From positions 2,465,501-2,529,500 of the forward strand of contig JAYKYS010000001.1 of NCBI GenBank assembly GCA_036924285.1: a stretch of 64,000 nt of DNA, in the 5' to 3' direction. This DNA is from Asterella californica. Its lineage: Eukaryota > Streptophyta > Marchantiopsida > Marchantiales > Aytoniaceae. Within the stretch, counting starts at the first letter, position 1. Each line of letters opens with the position of its first letter. Position numbers and translations under genes: made by a program. The notes beneath the pieces were generated by a model, which had not been told where the DNA came from, did not search any database, and saw nothing but the letters and a program-made list of their open reading frames with translations. Positions 25,095-35,959 of the stretch are shown here, one piece after another.

Positions 25095-25864
25095 ATGGAA
25101 CGGATATTGCATTTCCTCGATAAAGCGGTCCCTGTTCTCTCGTCGAGCTCTCCAACTATTACACGAAACCCAGACTGGAACGAAGACATGGAGGATGACA
25201 GTGCTCGGTCTAGATGGATAGCACTGATAGCTATCTCGATCTTGCTGGGTCTTTTCCTCGTAGCAGTTGCAACATATTGTTGCCCACTTCTTTTCGCAAA
25301 ACTTGCCGGACTATCAAATCGTTGGAGCCGCAAAGTGGGTATAGAACCTCATGACCCGAATGTCCTAGCAGCTGCAGAAGAAGAAGGTCTCGCTGATCAT
25401 GAAGCAGTTGTTGCCGCGGTACATGACCCTTATGACGTTGGAGTTGTGGAGTTACAACCTCAAGCTGAAAATACTGGAGCTCGGTTACAACCTGACAACG
25501 AGCACACTGAAACGTCAGAGTTAGAAGCTCAGTCTGAAGGGATTGGAGCTGTCGAGTTACAATTGCAATCTCTAGCTGAAGTTGGTGGGGGTGTCCAGGT
25601 ACAGATTGAAGCAGAAAATAGTGGAGCTGCTGTCGAGTTACAAATTGAAACCTACAACCTTGGAGGTTTGTGGGTTTCGAGTTACAAGCTCTAGCTAGCT
25701 CAAAATCTGGGGTCGTTGAGTTACAACCTCTATCACAAGACAGTGGAGCAGCTCGAAATACTAGGGTAACCGTTGTAAAGCTAGTACACTCCTTAAAGCA
25801 CTGTAGCTGTGGAGTTACAGCTTCACTCTCGAGCTCGCATTTGCAGTTTACACTGAACAAATGA
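25095..25864 (+). pseudogene. Possible single-pass membrane protein with VELQ repeats, frame broken near 25665
   Basis: From the ATG at 25095 (MERILHFLDKAVPV) the frame runs 199 codons to 25694. Residues about 43-70 form a membrane helix (W-I-A-L-I-A-I-S-I-L-L-G-L-F-L-V-A-V-A-T). An acidic, Ala/Glu-rich stretch follows, and then about five imperfect repeats of roughly 20 residues built on V-E-L-Q followed by A-E-x-S/T-G-A. The frame then ends in V-S-S-Y-K-L-stop, but the same repeat unit (F-E-L-Q, V-V-E-L-Q-P-L) continues in another frame to 25864. So either a frameshift has cut the repeat tail or a splice rejoins the frames. I recognise no family. A possible gene or recent pseudogene; the frameshift is directly visible. 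Confidence 0.4.
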
Positions 25865-27595
25865 GTCTCAGAGAGAAAACTAGGTGGAAACTATGGACTC
25901 TGAACTAGTTCGCGGAAAGCTCTCAAGATGAAGGTCGCCCCGTTGTGATCGTGATGGTTCCTGAACTTCGTATATTTCACTACGATGAAACTAGACTCTG
26001 ATCAAGAAAGCAAGCTAATGTTCTGAAGCTGCAGGCCAGTTCAGTTACGTCATTATCAAGATAAGGTATCGGATACTGAGATATTCAAGGTACCTAGAGA
26101 CTGTCCCTCTATTGCACATGTACATTATGGTTCCAGCTGTACGTTTTCTTCTTTGCCGAGAGTGATATATGAATGTTCAGAATCGTTTTCCTGTATGTAC
26201 ATCTTGACAAACAATCTTCTCGAAGGTTTTCTTCTAGAATCGATATCCTCTCCCCGAACTATATATTAGCTAGCATGCATATTCCGAAGTGTTGCTCAGT
26301 TTCATCAGAACATAATATTCACGACAATAAAGCAGGAAGTCTTAAAGCTAGAGTCCAGTTCTACATTACCGTTAGATATGTAGATAGCTAAATCGGGAAT
26401 AATCGGGATAACCGAATCGGATGAGTTGTTTTATTTCCCTACAGATCTAAAAGATGCTTCAGTTGCACTGATTTTCCCTGATGCCATTAGCGAATGACAT
26501 TGTATGGAACTATGGTTTAATTGCATAAGTCTCATGCAAGTGCTTCATTTGCTATCAACTTCGAACGAACTTCTGCCAACTCTTTTCAGCAGCTGAACGG
26601 TTGAGAACATATCCATTGCTGCATGATTGCTCTTCGGAGGATCAAATTTCATAGATGACTTAATGATACTTGGGATATTCATCGACTTGACGTGCTTGGT
26701 CTTCTCTATGATAATATGATAACTGATTGAGCATTTGTGTTGAGATTTGCATCTTATATCAAAAATCGAATTCTAAGATAGTATCCTTTCGGTGTATACT
26801 TAGCTCATGTCAGTGATTTGGAACCGTTACGGAGCTAGGTTTACAACCAAAGTATTGTTTAAACAGTGAGTTAATAATTATCTCTAGTCAGCGTATAGAC
26901 GGTAGATGACATATCGGTTGAAAAAGAAAAGACTGTCGGGAACTCTTCATCCATTAACAACCTCACTACACCAGGTCAGAAATAATCGACACTTGTGTGT
27001 ACATTGGGCACGAGTTTGAAGCAAAAAGCATCAGAGGGTTTGAAGTAGACGTACTATCTTCATAGTACACCAGGAAAATTGGCTTTCCCTTGCTTATTCA
27101 TCTCTTCCGTGTTGGAAGAATGCAGCATGTTCAATTCATTATCTAACTCGTCAGGTAAAGTTTTGTAATAGATTTTTCTAGTACCAGTCTCTTGTACTTG
27201 TAATTTCGGAAACAAGTGTGATGGCTTATGGGGTTTTTTCCTTTTATAAATTTATTATCTACCTTCAACTTTCGTGAGTGTAGACGCTTGAACGGGCTAT
27301 GTGTAATAAACAATGGCGCTAGACAAACCTAGTCCATTGCTCAAGCACATCCGAAGAAGCTAGCTAGTTAATGGATGCACTTTGACCTAGTACATTGTAC
27401 GTATACATGTGGCAACCGCATCCGCATGCGAAATTCTGTTGCAGCTAGTTTCTGGTTGATATATCCTTATTCTTTAAACTTGACTATCACTGAGTAAACT
27501 AATGGAGTGCGTGTATCCCATTGCCTAGTATCTAATGTACATATACCGATTACTTGTTAAAAGGAATACACCCAGTTAAATGTTAATAAAGCTTG

Positions 27596-27617
27596 TGCAA
27601 AGCTTATAAGCTTTGCA
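27596..27617. repeat. 22-bp perfect palindrome
   Basis: The sequence centred on AGCTTATAAGCT and bounded by TGCAA and TTGCA reads the same on both strands with no spacer. Confidence 0.9.
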
Positions 27618-28920
27618 TAGAGTGATGGTCACTTGAGTTCAATCGATGGTCATGCAGTTGGCCTCCTTTGATCATGAGTTCTGAAATATAGCTAGAAGCT
27701 CAGGGTCCTGAGGAAGAATTCGTAATCAAGCTCTGCCTCAAGCATCATAGATCAACCGGAGTGTCTTAAATCTTATACTGACTTGCTGGAATATTATAGA
27801 CATAAGTGGTGTGGCTGGTCTCCTGGATATCTAGATAGTAAGTACGTAGCGGGGATGGTCACAATGAGGTTTAGAGACTTGCCATTAACTCAATGTTTGT
27901 TTTATGACATGACTGAATCGAACTTTTTACTGAAGCTTTCTGAATTGTTAATTAGGACTAGATCTCAAATTCATGTGAGGTAGATGCATGACGAAGAGAT
28001 TCGGGAGAGTAGCCGGTCTACTTTGGAGATTTAGCGGAATGCTAGTATTACGTAGACACGGATATAGATCAGTCGGAAGAGTTTTCCTCTCCACAGCTGA
28101 TCACCTGACTTAGTTTGGAAATGGCGTTACTGTAGTAGAATCTATTCCTAGTAGAAGACCGCGAACAAATAATAACAGAATCGGGCTCATGATTCGTGAC
28201 TCTTGAGATTTTAGCTTTTGATGCATGGATGTCGATGTTCTCTCTGTTTCTCTGTAAACTATAGATATACTTTAGTACTCCTACTTCACTTTCAGAAAAG
28301 AAAAGATTTGTAGTTTCGCTATCTTCGTTGGACAATCACTTAATATGATCCTTGAAACTACAATCTGGGAAACACTGAAGTCTTTTCCACATAAAATCCT
28401 ACTGGTAAATACAGAAGCACCACAACGTCTGGAAGCTGGATCCTTCATCTTTTAGTCATGCTGGAGTCCACGCGTCCTCACTTTTACGTGGTTCTCTGTG
28501 TGTACAGTATGGGATCGAACAAAATGAACATTTACATGGCAAATAAAGCAAGTATGGAGACTCGAGTTTGAATGCTATATATGTACATACACATACCTAC
28601 TCCACATATATGATCAAGAAATCCCGAATCTTTTGTGATTTAAGAAAGGTCAATCAAGACTCCCACATAAAGGAGGTTGGAAGTTACACACTCTTTGCTT
28701 CAAACTTGAAGACCATTCATATATAAATATAGTCCAGAGATTTAGGAAATGGCGTACCTAGTTGGTAACTCCTTGCTTCGAATTCAAAATGGCAGACGAT
28801 CAGATTATGTGCAGGACGTTATTAAAATCTGAACGTTGTCAACTTGTAATATCATATGATGCTTAAGTTGCAAAGTTTACTTTTCGGTCACAGTTGTGTA
28901 TTGAAATGTAAGTGCTCGGA

Positions 28921-29061
28921 GACGGATCATGATCTCCTTCACTGGCACGCTAAGGTAGTGATCGATGGGATGATCATCTATGTAAACTGAGACGGACCAT
29001 GATCTCCTTCACTGGCACGCTACGGTAGTGATCATGATGGGTGGATCATCTATTTAAACTG
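28921..29061. repeat. Tandem duplication, about 70 bp per unit
   Basis: Two adjacent copies (28921-28990 and 28991-29061) share GACGGA.CATGATCTCC, TTCACTGGCACGCTA, GGTAGTGATC, GGATCATCTAT or GATGATCATCTAT, and T.TAAACTGAG. They differ by a few substitutions and a small rearrangement around the GATC/GATG runs. No coding potential. Confidence 0.85.
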
Positions 29062-29573
29062 AGGTCACTTTCTTGGATAATTGCTTTGATGCTCGACTGG
29101 ATGATATTTGCTTCGTTTCTCACTATCCTACGAAGGAGCACCTGATCACCAATAGTAACCATCGCCAAATTAAAGATTTTAATTCTGTGTTCTTGTTCCG
29201 GGTAGAGGTTTTCTAGATTGGATACAGCTTAAACCTGTATTCGTTGCTGCTTTAAGGCTTTATCTAGGCCTCCTCATTTCTGAGCTAGAGGTTTTCCAGA
29301 TCCTATAGCTTGCAACTGATGGCAACACTGAAGACATGCTGTTTCCTCGATCTGAACCTCGTCTTACCACACTTAATGTTGTAACCACATCTGAATAGAT
29401 GTTTAGTTAGTTTCCTTCTGAATCCTACCTATCTTCTTCCCACTGGAAGGTGTGCTTACGAACAGACTGACAAATCGGGATACTAGCCTCTCAGGAGCTC
29501 CCTAAACTATAAAATAGATACCTTACATGGCGCATAATCATTTAAAGTTTTTAGTAAGCCTGCGCCCAATATT

Positions 29574-31069
29574 ATGAATCCGGCAACATTCTGGATCGAT
29601 CCGGAGTATGCTATTTCTGCTAAGAGTGGCGTTGGTCGTCTGCTCGGATCTCGAGGTGCTTCTTCAGTGACGAAGGATGTGCTCGCTCACCCTATCCAGG
29701 AGTCGATCAAAATTAAAGATGATACCCCGGAGTCGATAAAAATGAAAAGGTTGGGGAGCTACAGCCATCTGCATTGTCTAATCGAGGCATTCGACAAAGA
29801 GCAGCTTAGGGTCTTCATGCACGTCTCTGAGTCTCTTTTGCACTCCATCCTAGATAATTCTGAGAGTTTTCAAGGTTGGTCTGGAGAAAATCTGTCCTAT
29901 CGAAACAGAGTACCGTCCTTGTTCCGTTCAATTCTAGACATGATTCTGCATGTGCGCACATCTCCAAGGAGGAAGCTACAGCTGCGTTACCTCAGGAACC
30001 TCTTGCAGACTTGGCAGCTGCTGATCATGACCTGAAAGTCAGACTAAGCCTTCTAGAGAATTTTAAGCTCTAAGAGCTTAAAGGTTCTTGGTAACGTTAA
30101 CCTGGAGCACAAAATCAACTGGAGTATCAACGCAAGCGAGGCTGTTTCGGACATCAATTATCAGGCATACAGAGCAGCAGGATCTGAAGGAGATTTAGTG
30201 GAAAGGTCCACGCACTTCACCCAGCTGAAGGGTGATGCACACCAGAAAACCAAACCTCTTGAACTCGGAGAAGAAGCAGCTTTGAAAGATAATTTTGATG
30301 ATGATACAACCACGGATCCGGATGCGACGAGGGTATTGATGGAGAATACTCTTCCCTTTAGTGAACATCAGGACTCTAGATCTACAAGCACAGGCTTTGC
30401 ACAGGAGCTGGCTTGGTGTTGTCTAGCTCGTGCAAACACAATTTATAAAGAGTGCAGCAAAATCTTCAACTGCGATGTACAACCATATAAGACATGAAAA
30501 CATTACTTGGCGATGTTAAGGAGTTGACACCGTCTGCAGAAAAAATACATTGGAAGAAGTGCTAACGGACCCACCAAGGGAATCCGATGCTCTACTATTC
30601 TCTGAATGAAAAGGTTCCGAACCCAACCTGGAAAAACAGAGTCGGTGTCATGCGCAATTCTCCACAAAGATTCAGCATCTGGAAACTGTAGTAAGAGTGG
30701 CACTGCGAAGGAGAAGCTCACGGCAGGGACCGAGGGGGCTCCACAAGTTGTGAAAAGTGGAATAAATCCCAGGAGTAGTGAAGAACTTGACAGGGACCTA
30801 GAAAACGGAGCAGCTGAGAACGGTCAGCTTCTTTGCTGCTCCGTTTTCTAGGTCAATAAAGTATACACCATATTCCTTTCATTCAGTTGAGATTCTCAGG
30901 CCTAGCTAAGACTGCGCACCAAAGGTTTCTGGCACTCTTAAGTAAGTGGGAAGGGGATCCTGCAGCTGTTTCCTTCTACGATTTCTCTGACAGGTCTGGA
31001 AAACACGGTTATTGGTTACAAGCAGGCCTTGAAAACTACCACAAGCGTTTCACCACTCCACGAGAGTAG
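29574..31069 (+). pseudogene. Broken protein-like locus of unknown function
   Basis: Successive plus-strand frames look like coding sequence but do not join cleanly. An ATG frame at 29574-30035 starts MNPATFWIDPEY. A second frame through 29876-30073 reads S-K-E-E-A-T-A-A-L-P-Q-E-P-L-A-D-L. A third, from about 30060 to 30497, is acidic and has no ATG. Further frames lie at 30606-30851 (ends L-L-C-C-S-V-F) and 30887-31069 (F-S-G-L-A-K-T-A-H-Q-R-F). The switch from the second to the third frame coincides with a 21-bp near-palindrome at 30062-30082 (TTTAAGCTCT, A, AGAGCTTAAA). I see no domain. It could be one multi-exon gene whose introns I cannot place, or a decayed gene; the internal stops favour decay. 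Confidence 0.35.
30796..30854. repeat. 20-bp perfect inverted repeat
   Basis: The arms at 30796-30815 (GACCTAGAAAACGGAGC...) and 30835-30854 are exact reverse complements separated by about 19 bases. The right arm covers the stop codon of the frame ending at 30851, so the inverted copy itself encodes that frame's last residues. Confidence 0.88.
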
Positions 31070-32229
31070 GAAGCAAGAGCTACATGATCATGACCCCTAC
31101 AGGAAACAACATTATTGATGAGCATGGAACGTTAACAGAATGGGTGCGGTTGACTTTAGATTCTCGGATGAGATGGTGGATACTATACCTCTTGGCTTGA
31201 AAGGTACCGGATGCTTCCGGACTTCAATTACACATCGCATCAGCAAAAGCGAAATATGCAATGCGAAATGTTCATGACCGACGGTGTGTCAATCAACACT
31301 CACGGAGATGCTGACTATTGAGCTATCATCGATTTAGAAAACTAGAGCAAGTAGTTCCTCAATCTGGGAGGGTCTCGCGCCTGCCTTTGCTGAATTTCTC
31401 CAAATAGTTGGATGTCTGTTAAGTTGCACTTTTCATCATCGAATGTATTATCACTTCGGATTAATTTCGTCTCTAGACAGATTTTGTCGCTGGCACTTCT
31501 AGTTCCACAATTTTCTGTCAGACTGTGTGAAGTAAGATTCGTCCTGTTTGTCTGAATATCAACCCTCCCTGCCCGGCAATATGTCTCCTCTTGTACATGA
31601 TATTGTTTCCTTCGGCCGATTCGATCTCAGGTGTCGTCCAATGTCTCAATCTTTTGCTGGTCTTCTTTTGTACATGCACTACTGTGAACACTCTGTATTC
31701 CGAACCAGGTCACAAACTGTATCATGTCCGAGTGGATGAAGTATGAACCAGGATACCGTACATCAAGATGAACGGAGATATAACCGTGAAGGTCCAGACC
31801 TAATGATCAATACTGCGGACGTTTGAACTCTATCATGAATAAGGATCCATCCGGATCTCCTCTTGTAAGGAATTACTCTTCAAGTCGATAGAAGCAGAGC
31901 GTGCAGACCCGCTAAGAGTCTAACTAGTACATACCAAAGAAGCTTAGGAATCGACAGCTTAATGATTCTGATCTGAGTATATACAGACCAGGGTCTAGGA
32001 GCTTCCGATAGTAGAAAGTAGAAAGTAGAAAGTCTATAAGAATCATGTGATATATTCGTTAGCTTAAGTTTGTTTGTTTCCTATTATCCAACTTCAGCAT
32101 AAACTCTACAAGGAAAATAAGGATACTTTTAACATGATTCCGGAGCCAAAGTGATTTCAGAGTAAACAAACTGTAATGGTACGCCTCGAACGAGAAAAAG
32201 AAAACTGTCAGAAATATCCAAAAGGGATT

Positions 32230-32775
32230 TACAAAGAAGTCTCACTCCACGCCAAGTGACCCTACACCGGTAGCGCTCCCGGGTCTTCCGGTCCTTGAAT
32301 TTGGACACCTCTCCCTTGTCCTGCTGTAAAGATTGGCACCAGCGTACACAAACGGTCTTTGTATCCGCACCCGGTTCCTTGCATTCTGAACTTTCGGCCA
32401 AGCACCATCCAACTCACGTAGCACGTATGTGGCGTTGTCATGAATACGCACAATCACGTAAGGCTCAAATCAACGTTTAGAAAACTTTCTCAACGCTCTA
32501 TGCTGGTTATCCAAGTTGCTATCATACATCAACGCCCAGTCACCTTCTTGGATCTCCTTAGATCGTAGTCGATGTCGCTTATTGAATCTGTCTTTGTTCT
32601 TCAACCGAGCCTTTCGTAATCGTTCCAGAGCTATCTCCACATCCTCTGGTCTCCGCTCCAACTGAAGAATCCTAAGAACGAGAAGATCATCTCTAGAGAA
32701 ATTATCTCCCAAGGTAGAACACTCCAAGTAGGTATTTGCTCTTCGACAAGCATGATTGGTTTCTGTCCTTGCATT
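32230..32775 (-). pseudogene. Ty3/gypsy integrase C-terminal fragment
   Basis: Read on the minus strand, this gives the tail of a Ty3/gypsy integrase. It begins with G-Q-K-P-I-M and I-P-T-W-S-V-L-P-W-E near 32760. After one frameshift come an acidic helix with L-E-R-R-P-E-D-V, a K-N-K-D-R-F block, the E-G-D-W-A-L-M-Y-D-S-N-L-D-N-Q-H-R block, a premature TGA replacing the expected Trp before F-E-P-Y-V, and H-D-N-A-T-Y-V-L-R-E-L-D-G. This is the GPY-type C-terminal region without a chromodomain. RT, RNase H and the integrase core are absent, so it is a stranded piece. It resumes in the family almost exactly where the 61-kb fragment ends, and both are on the minus strand. Confidence 0.85.
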
Positions 32776-33188
32776 AGTTATAATTTATAGTTATATTTTC
32801 TGAAATGTATTTTTGAACATTATCTTTATTCGGTACGTCTGGAGAATCTGCAACTAAGTATTTATGTTAATATTTAATAAGTATTCTAAATTATAATTCT
32901 ATTTTAGATTAACTTATCTAAAAGTTTATGTTTAATATTTATACATTTTCTGATAACATAAACCAAAAAAAATTCTCTCATCTTCTACGTACCAAGTCTG
33001 ACCCCTCACCGTAACTAGCAAACATCCCCATTTTATACACGGTTTGTTTCTTATTTCCTTGCTTGTCCTCTTCCTTCCAGCCGTAATTTAATGATGAAAA
33101 CAAGAGGTTTGACAATGGATAAATGTGTTTGCAGCACCATCCTGTGAAACTACGTCCGGTGTATACGTAGCCAGGGCGACTCGGGGTC

Positions 33189-33238
33189 GAGGACTCCCGC
33201 CAGAGGACTCGGGGTCGAGTCCTCTGGCGGGAGTCCTC
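33189..33238. repeat. 22-bp perfect inverted repeat with 6-nt loop
   Basis: The arms at 33189-33210 (GAGGACTCCCGCCAG...) and 33217-33238 are exact reverse complements around GGGGTC. The hairpin is GC-rich (about two thirds G+C) in AT-rich surroundings. It is the strongest short snap-back in the window. Confidence 0.95.
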
Positions 33239-33492
33239 AGTCCGTGCAAGGGCAGTCCAATTCGATGGCAGAAAGCCTCAAGATGAGAAAGAGGTTTAAA
33301 TAATGGCGTCACGGGCCAAACTCTCTTCTTGCTTCGAAGAAAAACAAACGGTAAGTATGGTCAGAAAATCAACAATAGTAATCTGTTGGTACTCACTTGT
33401 AGGAAAGACGTAAACGTTCCATCGATTTCCTCGAGGGGAATATCAGCCCTGTGTTGGATTTTCAGTCTCGACAATTCGTTGCAAGTGAGTCC

Positions 33493-33714
33493 TTTTCTTG
33501 GGTGTCCCTAGGAATAAAGTCTTCAGAGGAGGACATTACTTGGTTTGAGGGTCCGAGGTCCCTAAACGATGGCTGAACACTACGTAATGTCCTTGTGAAG
33601 TCGTAAATTTTAGTACGCGATGCAATGAATAGCCAACAGATGAAAAAGACTCCATCAAGCCGTACAAGGAAAGAGAGACCCGAAGGGCAAGCAACAAACG
33701 CCCCAAAGGGAGGA
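33493..33714. repeat. 222-bp direct repeat, copy 1 (outside the TIR element)
   Basis: It starts TTTTCTTGGGTGTCCC and ends CCCCAAAGGGAGGA, and matches 33886-34107 over its full 222 bp with about five substitutions and no indels. It lies immediately left of the TIR element, six bases from its first base. No known protein domain in any frame. Confidence 0.9.
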
Positions 33715-33720
33715 AGAATA

Positions 33721-35098
33721 GCGAGACTAGGCACCGCTATCACTAGTAGTTAAACAGTATAACGCATTTTGGAACTTTTTTTTAAAAATAAAGATGGAAA
33801 ATGCATTTCAAGCACAACCAACGTCTCTGTTACATCTTTCTTCAATGTGGATAAGTCTTTAGGGTTCGATACTTTCGCACATAACTTTTCTTGGGTGTCC
33901 CTAGGAATAAAGTCTTCAGAGGAGGACATTACATGGTTTGAGGGTCCGAGGTCCAGAAACGATGGCTGAACACTACGTAATGTCCTTGTGAAGTCGTAAA
34001 TTTTAGTACGCTATGCAATGAATAGCCAACAGATGAAAAAGACTCCATCAAGCCGTACAAGGAAAGAGAGATCCGAAGGGCAAGCAACAAACGCCCCAAA
34101 GGGAGGATCTTTATCATAACTTTTCGATATACATAATCTGTAGCTCTTCGATGTTGCAGCTGTACAATCTCTTCCCTGCCAACTTTCTTTTTGTGAAATT
34201 GCAGCTAACTTTATCTCTATTGTGGCTATCTTGGATGCAAGTGCCGGATTATCAATTTTCATTGGTTTCACAAGCTGGCTTACCTGAGTCTCAGAATGGT
34301 CCTGTCAGATTTCAAAAACTGCCTTGTGCATTCTAGTGAACACTGTGGAGAAATACTGACTTTCGAATTCATGGATGTATACTTTTGATCGATAGGCTTA
34401 GTACTAATTATTCAAAGATGTCACAACTAACACTCTGTCACACTTGCTCCTATAATTTTTCTTTTATTTATTTTTCCATGTCAAACTATAAGCTGCACTC
34501 ATAAACTTTACTTTTACTTTTCAGGATTTACTGATTTGACACGGATTGGACCTGATGCAGTCGAGAGAACATCTCTCAAAATTTGCTGGGGACTTTGTTT
34601 GGGGATGAAGACAAACCAAAGACCCGAAGAGATTTACAGATTCGGAACATCCGTCAGAACTTATGGCTTCAGCCAAATCCAACTCGTCCAAATACTTGGA
34701 TTAAACCTGCAGCTCCGTGGTTTTGAGCCTTGGAGAACAGAAGTTGTTCAGAAGTCGATTGAATGGAATCCAAGTTCCAAGTGGTTATTGCGATCGACTT
34801 CAAAAACACATCTTGGAGAAAAAGATCGGTCATATGCTATCTTTATACATCAGATTTTCTAGTATGTATCGGTGATTTGATGAACTACGATATACGTGCA
34901 TTCATTCTCAGATTATGTAGATTCTTTCATAAGTTATGTGCAAAAGTATCGAACCTTAAAGACTTACCCACATTGAAGAAAGATGTAACAGAGACGTTGG
35001 TTGTGCTTGAAATGCATTTTCCATCTTAATTTAAAAAAAAAAAGTTCGAAAATACGTTATACCGTTTAACTACTAGTGATAGCGGTGCCTAGTCTCGC
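33721..35098. mobile_element. Unclassified DNA transposon with about 165-bp terminal inverted repeats and TA target duplication
   Basis: The left terminus 33721-33885 (GCGAGACTAGGCACC...) and right terminus 34934-35098 are inverted copies, above about 90 per cent identical, differing by scattered substitutions and the length of an A/T run. Both ends are flanked by TA (33719-33720 and 35099-35100), the duplication made by Tc1/mariner-type transposases. The 1.05-kb interior has no recognisable transposase; its plus frame at 34536-34862 shows no family. It is probably a non-autonomous element mobilised in trans. The TIR start does not match the Stowaway consensus I know. The interior begins with a 222-bp segment that is also duplicated outside the left TIR. 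Confidence 0.75.
33886..34107. repeat. 222-bp direct repeat, copy 2 (inside the TIR element)
   Basis: This second copy begins at the first base after the left TIR ends and stops at GGGAGGA. The inverted homology to the right TIR stops exactly where this repeat begins, so the two structures share a breakpoint at 33885/33886. Confidence 0.9.
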
Positions 35099-35959
35099 TA
35101 AGTGATTAGACATGCATTCGGCTGGTTCTAAAATCTCATCATATGGTGTCTTTGCGTTCGTGGCAAAGTTCGGCATTAAGACCAGGATGTACCTGTCTAT
35201 ACTCCCTTAGCGTTCTCTGCATATGCCTTCGTGCTAAGAAGAGAACCCTCTTCTTCTCACATACGAACTGTGCACTGATGAAACAAAAGAATGAAAGTTT
35301 ATCCAAATGAGAAGTCAGAGACTGGAATATTTCTTTATGTTACGAAATCCAAACCCCTCCCTAAGGAAATTTGAGACACGTCTTACAAGTAACTTGCTTT
35401 CCAAACACGTTGCAAAAGTCGAGTACTAGCCATTCGTGGGACAGAAAATGATGACGGTAAAGTTGTGAAAACATTAGTGGCTCTTGATACTAGTTTCAAC
35501 TGTGGCGTTGAGTGTAGCGGGGACCACTTAGTCTTTGCGCCACATGGAGTGTTTCAGCGCTTAAAGAATAAAGCTGCTCGCATCTAACGAAAAGAGAGAG
35601 ACGGGTAGGCAGATTATGCAGATAGAGCAGAGAGCGTTAGGTGTGACAGAATGAAATCTGGATAGACTGAGCAAAATCTGAGCCGGACAGACAAAAGTAG
35701 AGAGAACGAAGAAACGATACAATGTAGTTTAGTTCAGAGTGTACCTCGCAGTAAGGTAGTTGAAAGAGAATTGAACGTCTCTTCACTCCATATAGCTTGT
35801 AAGGATCAACAGGTTCAAGTGCTCTTCCTCTTGATCGATCAAAGCTTTCCTTTAAGGAGGACCATCACAATATTTCTCCGTTCGTAACTCTCCGAGTTCA
35901 CTTTTGTTGTTGAAATGGTGGTTGTATTGTTCTTTCCTGAAGCGATGGTTTAAGGGTAA

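Larger units (their letters stand above)
25865..29573. other. Non-coding stretch
   Basis: No supported gene. It contains a 22-bp palindrome (27596) and a tandem duplication (28921), listed separately. Short ORFs at 26173-26391 and 27783-27983 have no recognisable content. Confidence 0.35.

Noticed and set aside
33769..33969. Plus-strand ORF inside the TIR element as a transposase
   Set aside because: It has no ATG, is 66 codons long, and simply reads through the TIR into the 222-bp repeat; no catalytic motif.
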